A stretch of 64,000 bases of DNA from Bog-756 sp963701325 (GTDB lineage: Bacteria; Actinomycetota; Acidimicrobiia; Acidimicrobiales; RAAP-2), in the NCBI GenBank assembly GCA_963701325.1, contig OY969604.1, positions 620,001 to 684,000 of the forward strand, in the 5' to 3' direction. The notes under the pieces are model-generated. The model saw nothing but the letters and a program-made list of their open reading frames with translations, was not told the origin of the DNA and made no database searches. A program made the position numbers and the translations under genes. Position 1 is the stretch's first letter; each line of letters starts with the position of its first letter. Of this stretch, positions 27,556 through 36,227 are shown in pieces.

Positions 27556-27828
27556 TCACCTCCGGGCCCGCAACCGGGCGAGGCCGTCGCCCAGCACGGC
27601 GCTGTCCCCGTCGAGCTCGACGACCTTTCGGCGGGAACGCGTCCCGGCCACGATCCGGACGTCCCGTCGAGGCAGGCCGAGCTCGTCGGCCACTGCCCGG
27701 ACCACTGCCTCGTTGGCGCGTCCATCCGAAGCTGGTTCGCGGACCCGGATGACCAACGCGCCATCGTGCGATCCCCCGATGCCGGCACGCGCCGCACCTG
27801 GCCGGACGTGGACCGTCAGCCGCACCAC
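27556..27828 (-). CDS. DUF167/YggU-family protein
   Basis: The protein has 90 residues. The family core is VHVRPGAARAGI followed by LVIRVREPASDGRANEAVVRAVADELGLPRRDVRIVAGTRSRRKVVEL. The GRAN and SR-K-V segments are the most conserved DUF167 positions. The protein is small and cytoplasmic. Its biochemical function is not established for the family. GTG at 27828 follows GGGAGGG. It diverges from RNase Z, with 115 bases between them. Confidence 0.88.
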   Translation of the reverse strand: MVRLTVHVRPGAARAGIGGSHDGALVIRVREPASDGRANEAVVRAVADELGLPRRDVRIVAGTRSRRKVVELDGDSAVLGDGLARLRARR

Positions 27829-27943
27829 ACGCCCTCCCCCAGTGCCGGTCTCGATCGGCCCTGGGGCATCCCGATCGGCGTCGTCACCGCTGCAGTCTCG
27901 CAGCGCCGGGACGCAGGAGCGTGTCCTGGGCTAGGACTGGGCC

Positions 27944-28858
27944 ATGCCCGCACGAGAGCTAGTGGTCCTCGGCTCCGCCAGCCAGACCCCCACTCGTTAC
28001 CGCAATCACAACGGCTACCTCCTGCGCTGGGACGGGCGGTCGATCCTCTTCGACCCGGGTGAGGGGACGCAGCGACAGCTGCTGTTCTCCGGGGCTTCGG
28101 CCACACCGATCCACCACATCTGCATCACCCACTTCCACGGCGACCACTGCCTCGGCCTGCCCGGGATGCTCCAACGCCTCTCCCTCGACCGAGTGCTCCA
28201 TCCGGTCGAAGTGCTCTTCCCACAGAGCGGCGTCGAGTTCTTCGAGCGGCTCCGGCATGCCTCGGCCTACCAGGACCACTTGGACGTCCGTCCTGTTCCG
28301 GTCGCGACAGACGGACCCGTGTCGGTCGGCGGGCCGACCGACATCGAGGCCGGCCGGCTCGACCACGACCCCGAGACGTTCGGCTGGCGGGTGGTCGAAC
28401 CCGACGGGCGACGAATGGTGCCGGACTTGCTCGACGCAGCGGGAGTGCGGGGACCGGACGTCGGGCGCCTGCTGCGGGACGGGATGCTCGACCGCGATGG
28501 GGACCAGGTCCTGCTCGAGCAGGTGAGCGAGGTCCGGCCCGGGCAGACGATGGCCTTCGTCATGGACACCGGCATCTGTGACGCGGCCGTGACCCTGGCC
28601 CGCAGCGCCGATCTCCTGGTCTGTGAGGCCACCTTCTCTGAGGCCGATGCCGATCTGGCCCGCCGCTACCGACATCTCACCGCGGGAGACGCAGCTCGGA
28701 TCGCACGTGACGCCGGCGCACGGTTGCTGGTCCTGTCCCACTTCTCCCAGCGCTACCCCGACGTGCGAGTCCTCCTCGACGAGGCCGCGGCCGTCTTCCC
28801 TGACGTGGTGGCCGCAGAGGACCTGCTCAGGGTGCCGGTACCGGAACGCATCCGCTGA
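27944..28858 (+). CDS. rnz: Ribonuclease Z (tRNA 3' endonuclease)
   Basis: This 304-residue metallo-beta-lactamase-fold nuclease removes 3' trailers from pre-tRNAs. The zinc motif ITHFHGDHCLGLPG (H-x-H-x-D-H) is followed by the RNase Z type GMLQRL. Later ligands are the Asp in FVMDTGICD and the His in LLVLSHFSQRYPD. The internal segment at about 165-205 carries the shorter exosite typical of bacterial enzymes. ATG at 27944 begins MPARELVVLGSASQTPT, a normal family N-terminus, and lacks a strong ribosome-binding site. Confidence 0.93.
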   Translation: MPARELVVLGSASQTPTRYRNHNGYLLRWDGRSILFDPGEGTQRQLLFSGASATPIHHICITHFHGDHCLGLPGMLQRLSLDRVLHPVEVLFPQSGVEFFERLRHASAYQDHLDVRPVPVATDGPVSVGGPTDIEAGRLDHDPETFGWRVVEPDGRRMVPDLLDAAGVRGPDVGRLLRDGMLDRDGDQVLLEQVSEVRPGQTMAFVMDTGICDAAVTLARSADLLVCEATFSEADADLARRYRHLTAGDAARIARDAGARLLVLSHFSQRYPDVRVLLDEAAAVFPDVVAAEDLLRVPVPERIR

Positions 28859-28970
28859 CAGGGACGGTGGCATCGGCCACTCGCCGCCCATCTCGCTGGG
28901 CAGCCCTCACACTGAGCGTCGACCCGATCCGGGGCATCTGGCAGAGATCCGCCAGGTAGAGTCAACTCAC

Positions 28971-29249
28971 GTGGAGACGGAGTCCGTCAAGCCCGGTCCC
29001 AGTCGATCGAAGCCGAAGCTGACTGGTGAACAGAGGTGGATGATCGCCGGGCTGTTGTTCCTCCAGATCCCGTCGAGCCTGGTCTTCTATCCCTTGGCCG
29101 CGATCTTCGCGATCACCGGGATCTTCATACCGATTGCCATGGTGCTCGTGGGCATCGGAACACTGCCTCTTTCGTTCGCCATGAAGTGCAAGGACCGCTG
29201 GCAAGGCGACGGGGTTCTGGAGGTCCCGATCATCGCCGGTCAGGTGTAA
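28971..29249 (+). CDS. Small predicted membrane protein, unknown function
   Basis: The protein has 92 residues. A polar N-terminus (about 25 residues, rich in Ser, Pro and Lys) precedes two hydrophobic helices, MIAGLLFLQIPSSLVFYPLAAIFAITG and IPIAMVLVGIGTLPLSFAM, and a short polar tail. Two-helix hairpin topology with the N-terminus inside is likely. GTG at 28971 is used; an AGGTAGAG lies about ten bases upstream. No family was recognised. Its stop codon lies inside the first copy of the tandem repeat at 29238. Confidence 0.55.
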   Translation: METESVKPGPSRSKPKLTGEQRWMIAGLLFLQIPSSLVFYPLAAIFAITGIFIPIAMVLVGIGTLPLSFAMKCKDRWQGDGVLEVPIIAGQV

Positions 29250-29277
29250 CGGACACTGGTCAGGGATAACGGACAGT
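29238..29277. repeat. Two tandem 20-bp repeats
   Basis: Copies 29238-29257 and 29258-29277 read GGTCAGG-NN-TAACGGACA-NT and match at 17 of 20 positions. The 3' end of the small membrane-protein gene runs into the first copy. Reiterated end repeats of similar look occur at IS21-family termini, but no transposase is present, so this could be a remnant or an operator. Confidence 0.6.
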
Positions 29278-29525
29278 CATGTGGACACATGGGAACTGTG
29301 CGATGGGGCAGGCCGCTGCAACTCGGTCTGAGTGGAGATGTGGTCTGGGTTCGCTGCACGGCGTGGGCCCCACCGGAACAGAGGACCGGCCGACGTGGAG
29401 CTCTGGTCATCCGGGACTGACGCTACGGTTGTGACCAAGCAGGGTCACGCCCGGTGCGCTCAAGGATCCGTGGAACCAGTCCGAGGTCGACCTCCCGCCA
29501 ACCCCACTACTGACAAGGAATTTCC

Positions 29526-29783
29526 ATGACGCCTCCCACCGGCGAAGTCCGCTTGATCGGGCACAAACGCCGCTTCGCCGAATCGATTGCACAGATAGAC
29601 ACCGAACTGGAGTACGCCTTGGGTGTTTCCGTCGCCGCACGTCGAGACGAGGTTGTGGCTGCTGCCCGCTCTGCCTACGGACCCAGCGAGGACTTCCGTG
29701 GAGTACGTGATGCCTGGGATGCCGTCTTCCCCGATGGTGTCTATAGCGCCACCGGGCTGGCCGAAGCCAAGCGGCTTGCCTAG
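29526..29783 (+). CDS. Small hypothetical protein
   Basis: The protein has 85 residues, soluble and mostly helical by composition (for example FAESIAQIDTELEYALGVSVAARRDEVVAAARSAYG). ATG at 29526 is preceded by AAGGAA at about five bases. No family was recognised, there is no Cys pair, and no DNA-binding motif is evident. It is preceded by about 275 bases with no gene apart from the tandem repeat. Codon use is consistent with the surrounding genes, so it is probably real. Confidence 0.5.
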   Translation: MTPPTGEVRLIGHKRRFAESIAQIDTELEYALGVSVAARRDEVVAAARSAYGPSEDFRGVRDAWDAVFPDGVYSATGLAEAKRLA

Positions 29784-29873
29784 GAGGCATCACCGGACAG
29801 GGGATCACCCCCCTGGCGAACACGAGCGCCTCTCACGGCAGATCGGACAGAGATTTCTAGGCGATCCCACGTG

Positions 29874-30239
29874 CTATCTGGGGATTTCGGCGGCCCAGGC
29901 AATAGCCGCGTCCCGTTCTGCAATTGGGAATGTCCTCGTGTCGCCCGGAGTCATCCAGCCAAAGAGATCCGTCAGGTGGTGCATCCACCCGATGTCGGTG
30001 ACCAACGCAATCCGCTTCCAGGCTCGAAGGTGCTCAACCCCAAGCTTGAGATCCTGCCACAGAGCCCCGCCCGTCATGCCGTCGAAATCGTTCATCACGA
30101 TGACGAATCGGACCTCGCCGCTAGCCGCGGCCTGCTCGAGGGCCGGCAGGACGACGTCTCTATAGTCCTCAGCCTTGAGTTTGCCAGCCGCCTCGAATCC
30201 AATGACTCCCGGAGGCATCTCTCTCAGTTCCTTGATCAT
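29874..30239 (-). CDS. SpoIIAA-like (STAS/SEC14-fold) protein
   Basis: The protein has 121 residues. The pattern MPPGVIGFEAAGKLKAEDYRDVVLPALEQA, then VRFVIVMNDFDGMTGGALWQDLKLGVEHL, matches SpoIIAA-like proteins, a standalone STAS-related group. ATG at 30239 is preferred to one 36 bases upstream because it gives the family N-terminus (MIKELREMPPGVIG). No sigma-regulatory partner is adjacent, and the canonical phosphoserine of true SpoIIAA is not evident. Its role is unknown and may involve small hydrophobic ligand binding. Confidence 0.8.
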   Translation of the reverse strand: MIKELREMPPGVIGFEAAGKLKAEDYRDVVLPALEQAAASGEVRFVIVMNDFDGMTGGALWQDLKLGVEHLRAWKRIALVTDIGWMHHLTDLFGWMTPGDTRTFPIAERDAAIAWAAEIPR

Positions 30240-30467
30240 GGCATCACCAACTTTCCCGAACGATGAGCTTTCCACACGCCCGCCTTGTTCGGTGTTGTCC
30301 CGATCTCCACTCGCAAGCGAAGGCCTCGTGGGCGGAACCTCAGCCGTCTGGGACAGACAAGCGACGCGATTGTCCTCGTCCTACTCGCGCCACATCTCTC
30401 TCATGGAATCCTCACTTTTCTCCCGTATCGTGGCTTGCAACTACTTCGGATCCCTCGGGAGCACACC

Positions 30468-31517
30468 ATGATTCGCAAGTCCGTTCTCAGCGTGGCCGCG
30501 GCTGTGACTGGCGCTGTCGCAGTCACCAGCCTGTGCCTGTCAGAAGGCAATGGCCCAGTCGCTGCCGCCGCCACGAACCCTGTGATTGTGCCCGTCAGCG
30601 TGGTTGGCGGGCAGGGCAGTCCGGGCGGCGCCTCCCCGATCGTCGAGGTACGCGTTGGAACATCAGAACCGGTGCCCGTCATCCTGGACACCGGTTCCTC
30701 GGGCCTGCATATCTTCGACACTGCGGTGGACACGAGACCCGGCGCTGGAGTTCGTGTCACCTCCCAAGCGTCCAACATCACCTACGCCGGTGGCCATCGG
30801 TTTGCAGGTGTCGTTGCCTCGGCCGATATCTTCATCGGCTCACAGGCGGCCGCTGGTCCGGTCCCGTTCTCGTTGGTCAAGAGCGCCTCATGCATCGTGT
30901 CGAAGCCTTCGTGTCCGGCCGCGGGCGGCATGGCCGGATTCGAAGCGAAAACGGGTGCTGACGGGATCATGGGCATCGGTACACAGCACAGCCGGGGACC
31001 CGTGACGAGCCCCATTCTGGCGATGCCCGGGAGCTTGGGGCAGAGCTGGAGCGTGCATCTGAGCGGCACCACGGGAACGCTCGTCCTCGGTGCTCGGGCT
31101 CCGCAGGGTGCCACGATCGTGGCCACCTTCCAGATGAAGCCGCTCGCGTCCGTCGGGGGCCGGTCCCTTTGGAACGACTCCGCGTTGCCGCTCTGCACCA
31201 CCATCGGCGCGGCGCGGGCATGCACGCCGGCCCTCTTCGATACCGGGACCCCGTCGTTCGAGGTCTCCGGACGAGAGTTCGGCGCGTTGCCGACCACCTC
31301 AGCGTCGGGTCAGGTGCAAAGTGGTTTGCGTGCCACCGTCGCCCAGAAGGGTGGGGCGACACCTTTCTGGACCTTCACAACGGGCACCGCAAAATCCAAG
31401 GACTTGGTGCGGATAAAGTCGAGCCAAGGTTCCTACGTCATCGCCGGAGTGCAGGCGTTTTACTCCTTCACCGTTCACTACGACGACCAGTTGGGGACCA
31501 TCGCGCTGTGCGACTGA
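30468..31517 (+). CDS. Secreted pepsin-like (family A1) aspartic protease homologue
   Basis: The protein has 349 residues. A signal peptide (MIRKSVLSVAAAVTGAVAVTS) precedes the mature part. Two active-site-like motifs are present: VILDTGSSGLHIF with Asp74 and ALFDTGTPSFEV with Asp258, about 185 residues apart, as in bilobed eukaryotic pepsins. A segment DGIMGIGTQHSRGP resembles the pepsin D-G-I-L-G-L turn. Cys pairs near 145-151 and 240-247 could form disulfides. Bacterial A1 homologues are rare. A pepsin-fold non-peptidase is also possible because the flap Tyr could not be placed with confidence. ATG at 30468 has GGGAG upstream. Confidence 0.72.
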   Translation: MIRKSVLSVAAAVTGAVAVTSLCLSEGNGPVAAAATNPVIVPVSVVGGQGSPGGASPIVEVRVGTSEPVPVILDTGSSGLHIFDTAVDTRPGAGVRVTSQASNITYAGGHRFAGVVASADIFIGSQAAAGPVPFSLVKSASCIVSKPSCPAAGGMAGFEAKTGADGIMGIGTQHSRGPVTSPILAMPGSLGQSWSVHLSGTTGTLVLGARAPQGATIVATFQMKPLASVGGRSLWNDSALPLCTTIGAARACTPALFDTGTPSFEVSGREFGALPTTSASGQVQSGLRATVAQKGGATPFWTFTTGTAKSKDLVRIKSSQGSYVIAGVQAFYSFTVHYDDQLGTIALCD

Positions 31518-31577
31518 GTTCCTCGTGGAAGTTCAATCTCACATGGGCTGGGAATCGGCATGGATTCCGGAGAACTG

Positions 31578-32066
31578 ATGGACAGTAGCTCTGCCGCCGC
31601 CCTTCAGCGGCTCCTCGACAAGGACTGCATCATCGATCTCGTTCACCGGTATTCCTACTGCGTCGATCACAGGCTTTACGACGAACTGGTCGAGCTCTTC
31701 ACCGAGGACTGCGTGGTCGACTATGGACCGGGATTCGCGCCCCCTGTGCGTTCTCGGGCCGGCCTCCGGCAGATGTTCGGGCATCCGGAGGCGGGATTTG
31801 CTGCCACCAGCCACCACAACTCGAACGTCTTGGTGACGTTCGAGGACGCCGATCGTGCCTCGGTACGCGCGTCCGTGTACGCCTGGCACCAGCGGGCTGA
31901 CGGGAGCACCCCCCGGGTATGGGGCTACTACCACGACTCGGTTGTGCGCCTCCCAGAGGGATGGCGTATTGCCCAACGACAACTCCGGGTCCTGGGCGTC
32001 GAAGACTGGGATATGGAATGGCATCCGGCCGTGGATGGTGAGGATCAGCAGCCACCGGTCCTCTGA
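31578..32066 (+). CDS. SnoaL-like/NTF2-fold protein (ring-hydroxylating dioxygenase beta-like)
   Basis: The protein has 162 residues. The N-terminal helix LLDKDCIIDLVHRYSYCVDHRLYDELVELFTEDCVVDYGPG is the typical start of SnoaL_4 proteins, followed by ATSHHNSNVLVTFEDADRASVRASVYAWHQ and GYYHDSVVRLPEGWRIAQRQL. ATG at 31578 is chosen for GGAG five bases upstream; another ATG 18 bases earlier is possible. The domain covers steroid isomerase-like and dehydratase-like enzymes, so the activity cannot be assigned. It follows the pepsin-like gene after 60 bases and might be co-transcribed. Confidence 0.82.
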   Translation: MDSSSAAALQRLLDKDCIIDLVHRYSYCVDHRLYDELVELFTEDCVVDYGPGFAPPVRSRAGLRQMFGHPEAGFAATSHHNSNVLVTFEDADRASVRASVYAWHQRADGSTPRVWGYYHDSVVRLPEGWRIAQRQLRVLGVEDWDMEWHPAVDGEDQQPPVL

Positions 32067-32268
32067 CGACGAAGTCTTGGCACGTCATCAGATCGGGGAT
32101 TTGCCACGATCACGATGCGAACACTGAGGTCGTCGGAGCGTGCCGCTCTTCGACACACGACTTGACCCACTGTCGGTGCTTATCGGACACGACAGAAGAG
32201 CACACTGACACGGTGAAATCGGATACGCACCAGACACGTCACGTGAGGCCCCATCGAGTTCGAGGCAC

Positions 32269-32298
32269 TCGACATGAGACTGAGGGCAGCGTTACACT
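32269..32298 (+). promoter_or_regulatory. Sigma-70-like promoter upstream of the 32329 gene
   Basis: The -35 element TCGACA at 32269-32274 and the -10 element TACACT at 32293-32298 are separated by 18 bases. Transcription would start near 32305 and give a leader of about 25 bases. The match is 5/6 and 4/6 to the housekeeping consensus. Confidence 0.45.
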
Positions 32299-32328
32299 GG
32301 GTCCAATTCTCAACAAGATCGAAAGCTC

Positions 32329-33003
32329 GTGTCTGAGTCCGCTGAGCCAAAGCAGTCACCGAGCGCGCTGACTCCGAACGTGGCAGTTCCCGAGGTGTCG
32401 GCTCGGCGAGTCCCATCAGGACCGCAGGAATCTCTGTTGAATACGGGTTTGCGGATCGTCCACCTCATCGCAGGGACTGCCAAGGTGGGGGTCGACGCGG
32501 CGTCCCTGGTGGCTGTCGAGATCACGAGCAGATCAGTAAGGCTCGCGAGAGTCGTCGTACCCGCGTCGATTGCTGAGGGTCCCCTTGACGCAGTTGAGCG
32601 ACGCCTCGGACTCCGTCAGGACGAGACCCGCAAGAGCGACAGGGAGAATCGAGACAACGTGGCCGAAGCTGCGGAGTCCGTACTCAATCGGGTCGTCGTC
32701 GGGGTTGTCGACATGCTGGACATGGAGGAGCTGATCGATCATGTGCCGATCAGCAAGGTTGTGGCCAGAGTCGATCTCCCGGGAGTGATCGATGAGATCG
32801 ACCTCGCGGGAGTCATCCGTGAGTCCACGACCGGACTGGGTGCAGAGACGCTGGACGTTAGCCGTGCCGGACTCATGGCCATGGATCTGTGGAGTGCCCG
32901 AATGGTCGACAGGATCCTCCGGCGCAAGCAACCCCGTGACTTGGCTGTCCCGTGGAATGTCACCGCTCGACCTGCGAGTTCGGAACCTGAGGTCATCTCG
33001 TGA
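32329..33003 (+). CDS. Conserved-looking hypothetical protein paired with an RDD protein
   Basis: The protein has 224 residues with no signal peptide or clear membrane helix. The middle contains tandem short motifs, DHVPISKVVARVDLPGVIDEIDLAGVIREST, where the pattern D-(L/I)-x-(G/K)-V-(I/V) recurs about every ten residues. The C-terminus has MDLWSARMVDRILRRKQPRD. The repeated D-L-x-x-V-I units and the RDD gene directly downstream (GTGA overlap) match an actinobacterial two-gene arrangement. The GTG start at 32329 is inferred from the promoter position and lacks a strong ribosome-binding site. The function is unknown and probably envelope-related. Confidence 0.65.
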   Translation: MSESAEPKQSPSALTPNVAVPEVSARRVPSGPQESLLNTGLRIVHLIAGTAKVGVDAASLVAVEITSRSVRLARVVVPASIAEGPLDAVERRLGLRQDETRKSDRENRDNVAEAAESVLNRVVVGVVDMLDMEELIDHVPISKVVARVDLPGVIDEIDLAGVIRESTTGLGAETLDVSRAGLMAMDLWSARMVDRILRRKQPRDLAVPWNVTARPASSEPEVIS

Positions 33004-33554
33004 GTCGGTATCGCGAGATTCGCAGTGAGCGAGGGAAACAGCTCCAGGGCCTTCGGGCGGGCTTCATCTCTCGGGCAGTAGCGAGCGGGAGTGATGTTGT
33101 GCTCGTGCTCTGCATCTATGTCGTCGGCGTGGTCATGGTGAGCATTGCTTGGGATCTTTTTTTCTCCAAGTCGATTTCGGTTTCGGCTCCTCCGCATTGG
33201 GTGAACGAGTCGTTGCTGTGGACGTTTCTCGTCGTCTACTTGACAATCGGTTGGTGCTCCACCGGACGCACGCTTGGGAAGCAGATGATGGGCTTACGAG
33301 TCGTCCGCGGGGATGGGAGTCCTCTTCGGTTCTGGCGAGCGTTTTTTCGAGCGCTCCTGTGCGCTTCATTCTTTCCGGCGCTTCTGCTGGCCTTGGTGAA
33401 CCGTCGAAATCGAGGCCTCGAGGACGTAGCCTTCGGGACTGTGGTGACCTACGACTGGCTCCCGGCAAGCTACGACCCGCGGGGTGAGCCATCCATAGAT
33501 CCCCAACCGATGATTGAAATGCGCCAGTCATCGGTTCCGATTGCTCGCTCCTGA
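33000..33554 (+). CDS. RDD-family integral membrane protein
   Basis: The protein has 184 residues. Three to four hydrophobic helices are seen: DVVLVLCIYVVGVVMVSIAWDLFF, LLWTFLVVYLTIGW and FFRALLCASFFPALLLALV. The family pattern of an early R-A-V-A-S-x-x-D followed by GRTLGKQMMGLRVVRGDGSPL is present. RDD proteins are thought to act in transport or envelope homeostasis. GTG at 33000 overlaps the preceding stop by four bases, so the two are coupled. Confidence 0.85.
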   Translation: MSRYREIRSERGKQLQGLRAGFISRAVASGSDVVLVLCIYVVGVVMVSIAWDLFFSKSISVSAPPHWVNESLLWTFLVVYLTIGWCSTGRTLGKQMMGLRVVRGDGSPLRFWRAFFRALLCASFFPALLLALVNRRNRGLEDVAFGTVVTYDWLPASYDPRGEPSIDPQPMIEMRQSSVPIARS

Positions 33555-33586
33555 CGAGGGGTCGTCACCCCTCATCGTTGGGCCGT

Positions 33587-34553
33587 CTACGAAGGGCTTC
33601 TGGTTTCGAGTGCCGCCCGCCACGGTCCGAGGTCGAGCGCGGGGTACCGCTTCTGGGTCTGATCGATGAGCCGCTCGTTCCAAACCGAATGGCCGGGTGA
33701 CGGCCAGCCGAAGAGCGCCAGCTCCCGAGGCGTCGAGCCCTCCACGAAGGCGGTCCACTCGATACTCGTCGACACGGACTGCTGGGTGTTGTACCCGATC
33801 CAGTCGACCACTGCATTCTTGAAGGCAATAGAGGCCACGAACCGGGCTCCGGAGGCCGAGCCAAATGGGGCACCCCGGTGCCAGCAGTCGGACCGATAGG
33901 CCAGATACGAACCGCGGCGCCCAGGAGCGGGTCGCTCGGCCGCATACACGTCGGGATCCATGTTGGGCATAACGACGCCGTACGGAGAGTCGATCTGGTT
34001 GGAGTCGCGCAGCGAGACGAGACGGGTGGGGTTATCGGCGTCGGAGATGTCGCTGAGGTAGAGGAAACCCTCCAGGTTCCACCAGGGGAATTCGTCGCCT
34101 GGGGGGAGCCACGAGTGGTTACGATCGATGTGCATCGGCTGCTCATAATTCGTCACGCCGGCGTACTTCGCACTCGCGCCGGCCTGGTACAGCCGGATAT
34201 CCGCGCTTCCGAGCGCGCGGTTCGGCGAAGTCGATGATCGACGGGTGGACGCACAGTCGGTTGAGCACGGTGCCAGGGAAGGGAAACGTCGCTGACCATC
34301 GCTGCTGTTCGGGTCGGAACCCCGGACCCTTGTCGGGCCACACGAACACTTCCTTGGGTTGAACCGGGTGGCCCTTCCATCGCTCGGTCACCCCCGCAGG
34401 GTCTGCATGGAGCTCCTCGGCACTCGGAAAGATCTCCCGCAGGTCCTCGGCCACGGCGTCGATCTCCTCGGTGCCGACCAGGCCCTCGATGAGGATCCAA
34501 CCGTCCTCTTGCCACGTGGCGACTTCGGAGTCGGTTGCAAGTCGTGAAGTCAC
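33587..34553 (-). pseudogene. Phytanoyl-CoA dioxygenase (PhyH) family gene with one frameshift
   Basis: Joined across a one-base shift near 34218-34222, the two frames give one protein of about 321 residues. The 5' frame (from 34553) runs LATDSEVATWQEDGWILIEGLVG to HPSIIDFAE. The second frame continues RALGSADIRLYQAGASAKYAG and then carries the Fe(II) ligands His-x-Asp in MHIDRNHSW and the distal His in CWHRGAPF. An extra C in GAACCGCGCG (GAACGCGCG expected) explains the break. All catalytic residues are present once the frames are joined, so a sequencing error is as likely as decay. Its role would be 2-oxoglutarate-dependent hydroxylation of an unknown substrate. Confidence 0.8.
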
Positions 34554-34735
34554 GATGGAGTCATCCCTTTCAAACGCTGGCGTGGGAGATCGCCGCTGGT
34601 GGCAGTCTCATTGTTACCAGAGGTCGATAAGCATGGGATGCCATCGGCAGATATGCGCTCCGAACCGGAGAGAGTTCAGGTCAGGCTGTAACGAGGCCCG
34701 ACATGCCGAACGGGCAGTCTTGCCGCCGCGTTCGG

Positions 34736-35467
34736 CTACGTGGGAGTGGCCCCACCGACCTCATTGACAACCTGCCACATCCGATCCTGTTCGCCGGCCG
34801 ACATGTGGGGATCCAGCGTCTTCCACGCCACGACATCCCCAAGGCTCTCCTTCACGACATCGACATCGAACGAGTGGAGGAAGCTCTTTACCAGGACAGA
34901 ACGAGCCCGTCCTTCGATCATGCCGACGAGCCGCCCTGTCCGTACCTCGCCAGCCACCATCAGGACCCAGGCTAGGGCCACATCTATGGTTGGCTCGCCT
35001 CGACATGCGCCGGTCCAGTCGATGACGACCGGGCCGCGTGGACCCACCATCACATTCAGCGGATGCAGGTCGAGGTGGAGCATGCGGTCGCCCTGCCCGA
35101 TTGGCGCATCGCGGAGCCATTCCGGTGCGGTCAACTCATGGAGCTGACGATGGAGATCAGCCAGAACCCTGCCTTGACGGGGGATCGTCCACGGACGCTT
35201 GGTCATCGTGGCTCCCATATCGGTTCCCCCTATTCGCTCCATAACCAGGTCAGTGCCATCGCTGCTCACTTCCTGTACCGCAGGTACGGGGTACCCCTGC
35301 GATCGGACATACTCCATGACCCGAGCCTCTTCGGCCTGAGAGCGACTCGTCCGAGAGCGTCGTAGCACGAGCCTGGGGCCGTACTCGAAGATGTCAGCGT
35401 CTCGCCCCGCGGCCAACAAGGGTCCTGGTTCCATCATCCGAACCATGGTAGGCCCGATGAGATTCAA
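34736..35467 (-). CDS. Aminoglycoside phosphotransferase (APH)/choline-kinase-fold protein
   Basis: This 243-residue protein-kinase-like fold has a short N-lobe (GRDADIFEYGPRLVLRRSR), the catalytic loop HLDLHPLNVMVG with Asp and Asn, and the metal-binding Asp in VVIDWTGACRGEP. It is shorter than true aminoglycoside kinases (about 260-270), and the substrate could be any hydroxylated small molecule. The start is uncertain among ATGs at 35467, 35446 and 35437; none has a strong ribosome-binding site. It stands alone in the accessory stretch. Antibiotic resistance cannot be claimed from the fold. Confidence 0.82.
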   Translation of the reverse strand: MNLIGPTMVRMMEPGPLLAAGRDADIFEYGPRLVLRRSRTSRSQAEEARVMEYVRSQGYPVPAVQEVSSDGTDLVMERIGGTDMGATMTKRPWTIPRQGRVLADLHRQLHELTAPEWLRDAPIGQGDRMLHLDLHPLNVMVGPRGPVVIDWTGACRGEPTIDVALAWVLMVAGEVRTGRLVGMIEGRARSVLVKSFLHSFDVDVVKESLGDVVAWKTLDPHMSAGEQDRMWQVVNEVGGATPT

Positions 35468-35570
35468 CGCAACTTGGGCGTCTCACGGCCTCCCCGACGG
35501 GCCGGAGTCTCGTGCGAAGGCGGCAACGTCGGTCCGGACGAAGTGTCCCGCAACCCGGAGGGCGCTGCGC

Positions 35571-36053
35571 TTATCCTCGGGCCGCCCTCTCGATTGCAAC
35601 GATGTCGATCCTCGTCATCGTCATCATCGCATCCATAGCCCGCTTCGCAGCGGCGTGGTCACGGCTGTGCATTTCCTCCAGCAAGGCTCGGGGCGTTATT
35701 TGCCAGGAGAAACCCCACCGGTCCCTACACCAGCCACACGCGCTCTCCTCCCCGCCGTTGTCGACGATCGCGTTCCAATACCGGTCGGTCTCGGCCTGGT
35801 CATCGGTCAGCACCATGAAGCTGACCGCCTCGTTCGGGACGAAGTTCGGTCCACCGTTGAGACCCACGAATGATCGGCCGAGTACGGTGAATTCGACCGT
35901 AAGCTCGTTCCCGGCCGATCCGTCGGGGTAATCCGACGGAGCCACGTGGATCGCGCCAACGTGGCTGTTGGGAAAGGTTGTCGCGTAGAACTCGGCTGCC
36001 TTGCGGGCCTCACCGTGATCGAACCACAAGCAGGTTGCCAGTTTGTCGGACAT
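35571..36053 (-). CDS. VOC-superfamily (PhnB/3-demethylubiquinone methyltransferase-like) protein
   Basis: The protein has 160 residues. The typical PhnB-like pattern is visible: MSDKLATCLWFDHGEARKAAEFYATTFPNSHVGAI, then VEFTVLGRSFVGLNGGPNFVPNEAVSFMV and VDNGGEESACGWCRDRWGFSWQITPRALLEEM. ATG at 36053 gives the family N-terminus; the frame is open further upstream. Despite the common database name these are not methyltransferases, and their activity is mostly unknown. Confidence 0.87.
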   Translation of the reverse strand: MSDKLATCLWFDHGEARKAAEFYATTFPNSHVGAIHVAPSDYPDGSAGNELTVEFTVLGRSFVGLNGGPNFVPNEAVSFMVLTDDQAETDRYWNAIVDNGGEESACGWCRDRWGFSWQITPRALLEEMHSRDHAAAKRAMDAMMTMTRIDIVAIERAARG

Positions 36054-36227
36054 CCAGATCCTCGCTTCACTCTCGGGGGCCGTGAACGCACGCTCGGACT
36101 GCCTCGTAATCATTACTCGTATCAACGCGGCCAGTCCATGCCCTCGGTTTCGGCGGCTGTCCTTCAATTCTCGTCACCCACTTGGTGACACGAGACAATC
36201 CGGTCCGATTCTGACCAGCGGATGCCC

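Noticed and set aside
34736..35467. Antibiotic-resistance gene
   Set aside because: The APH fold alone does not show aminoglycoside specificity, and many such kinases act on other metabolites.
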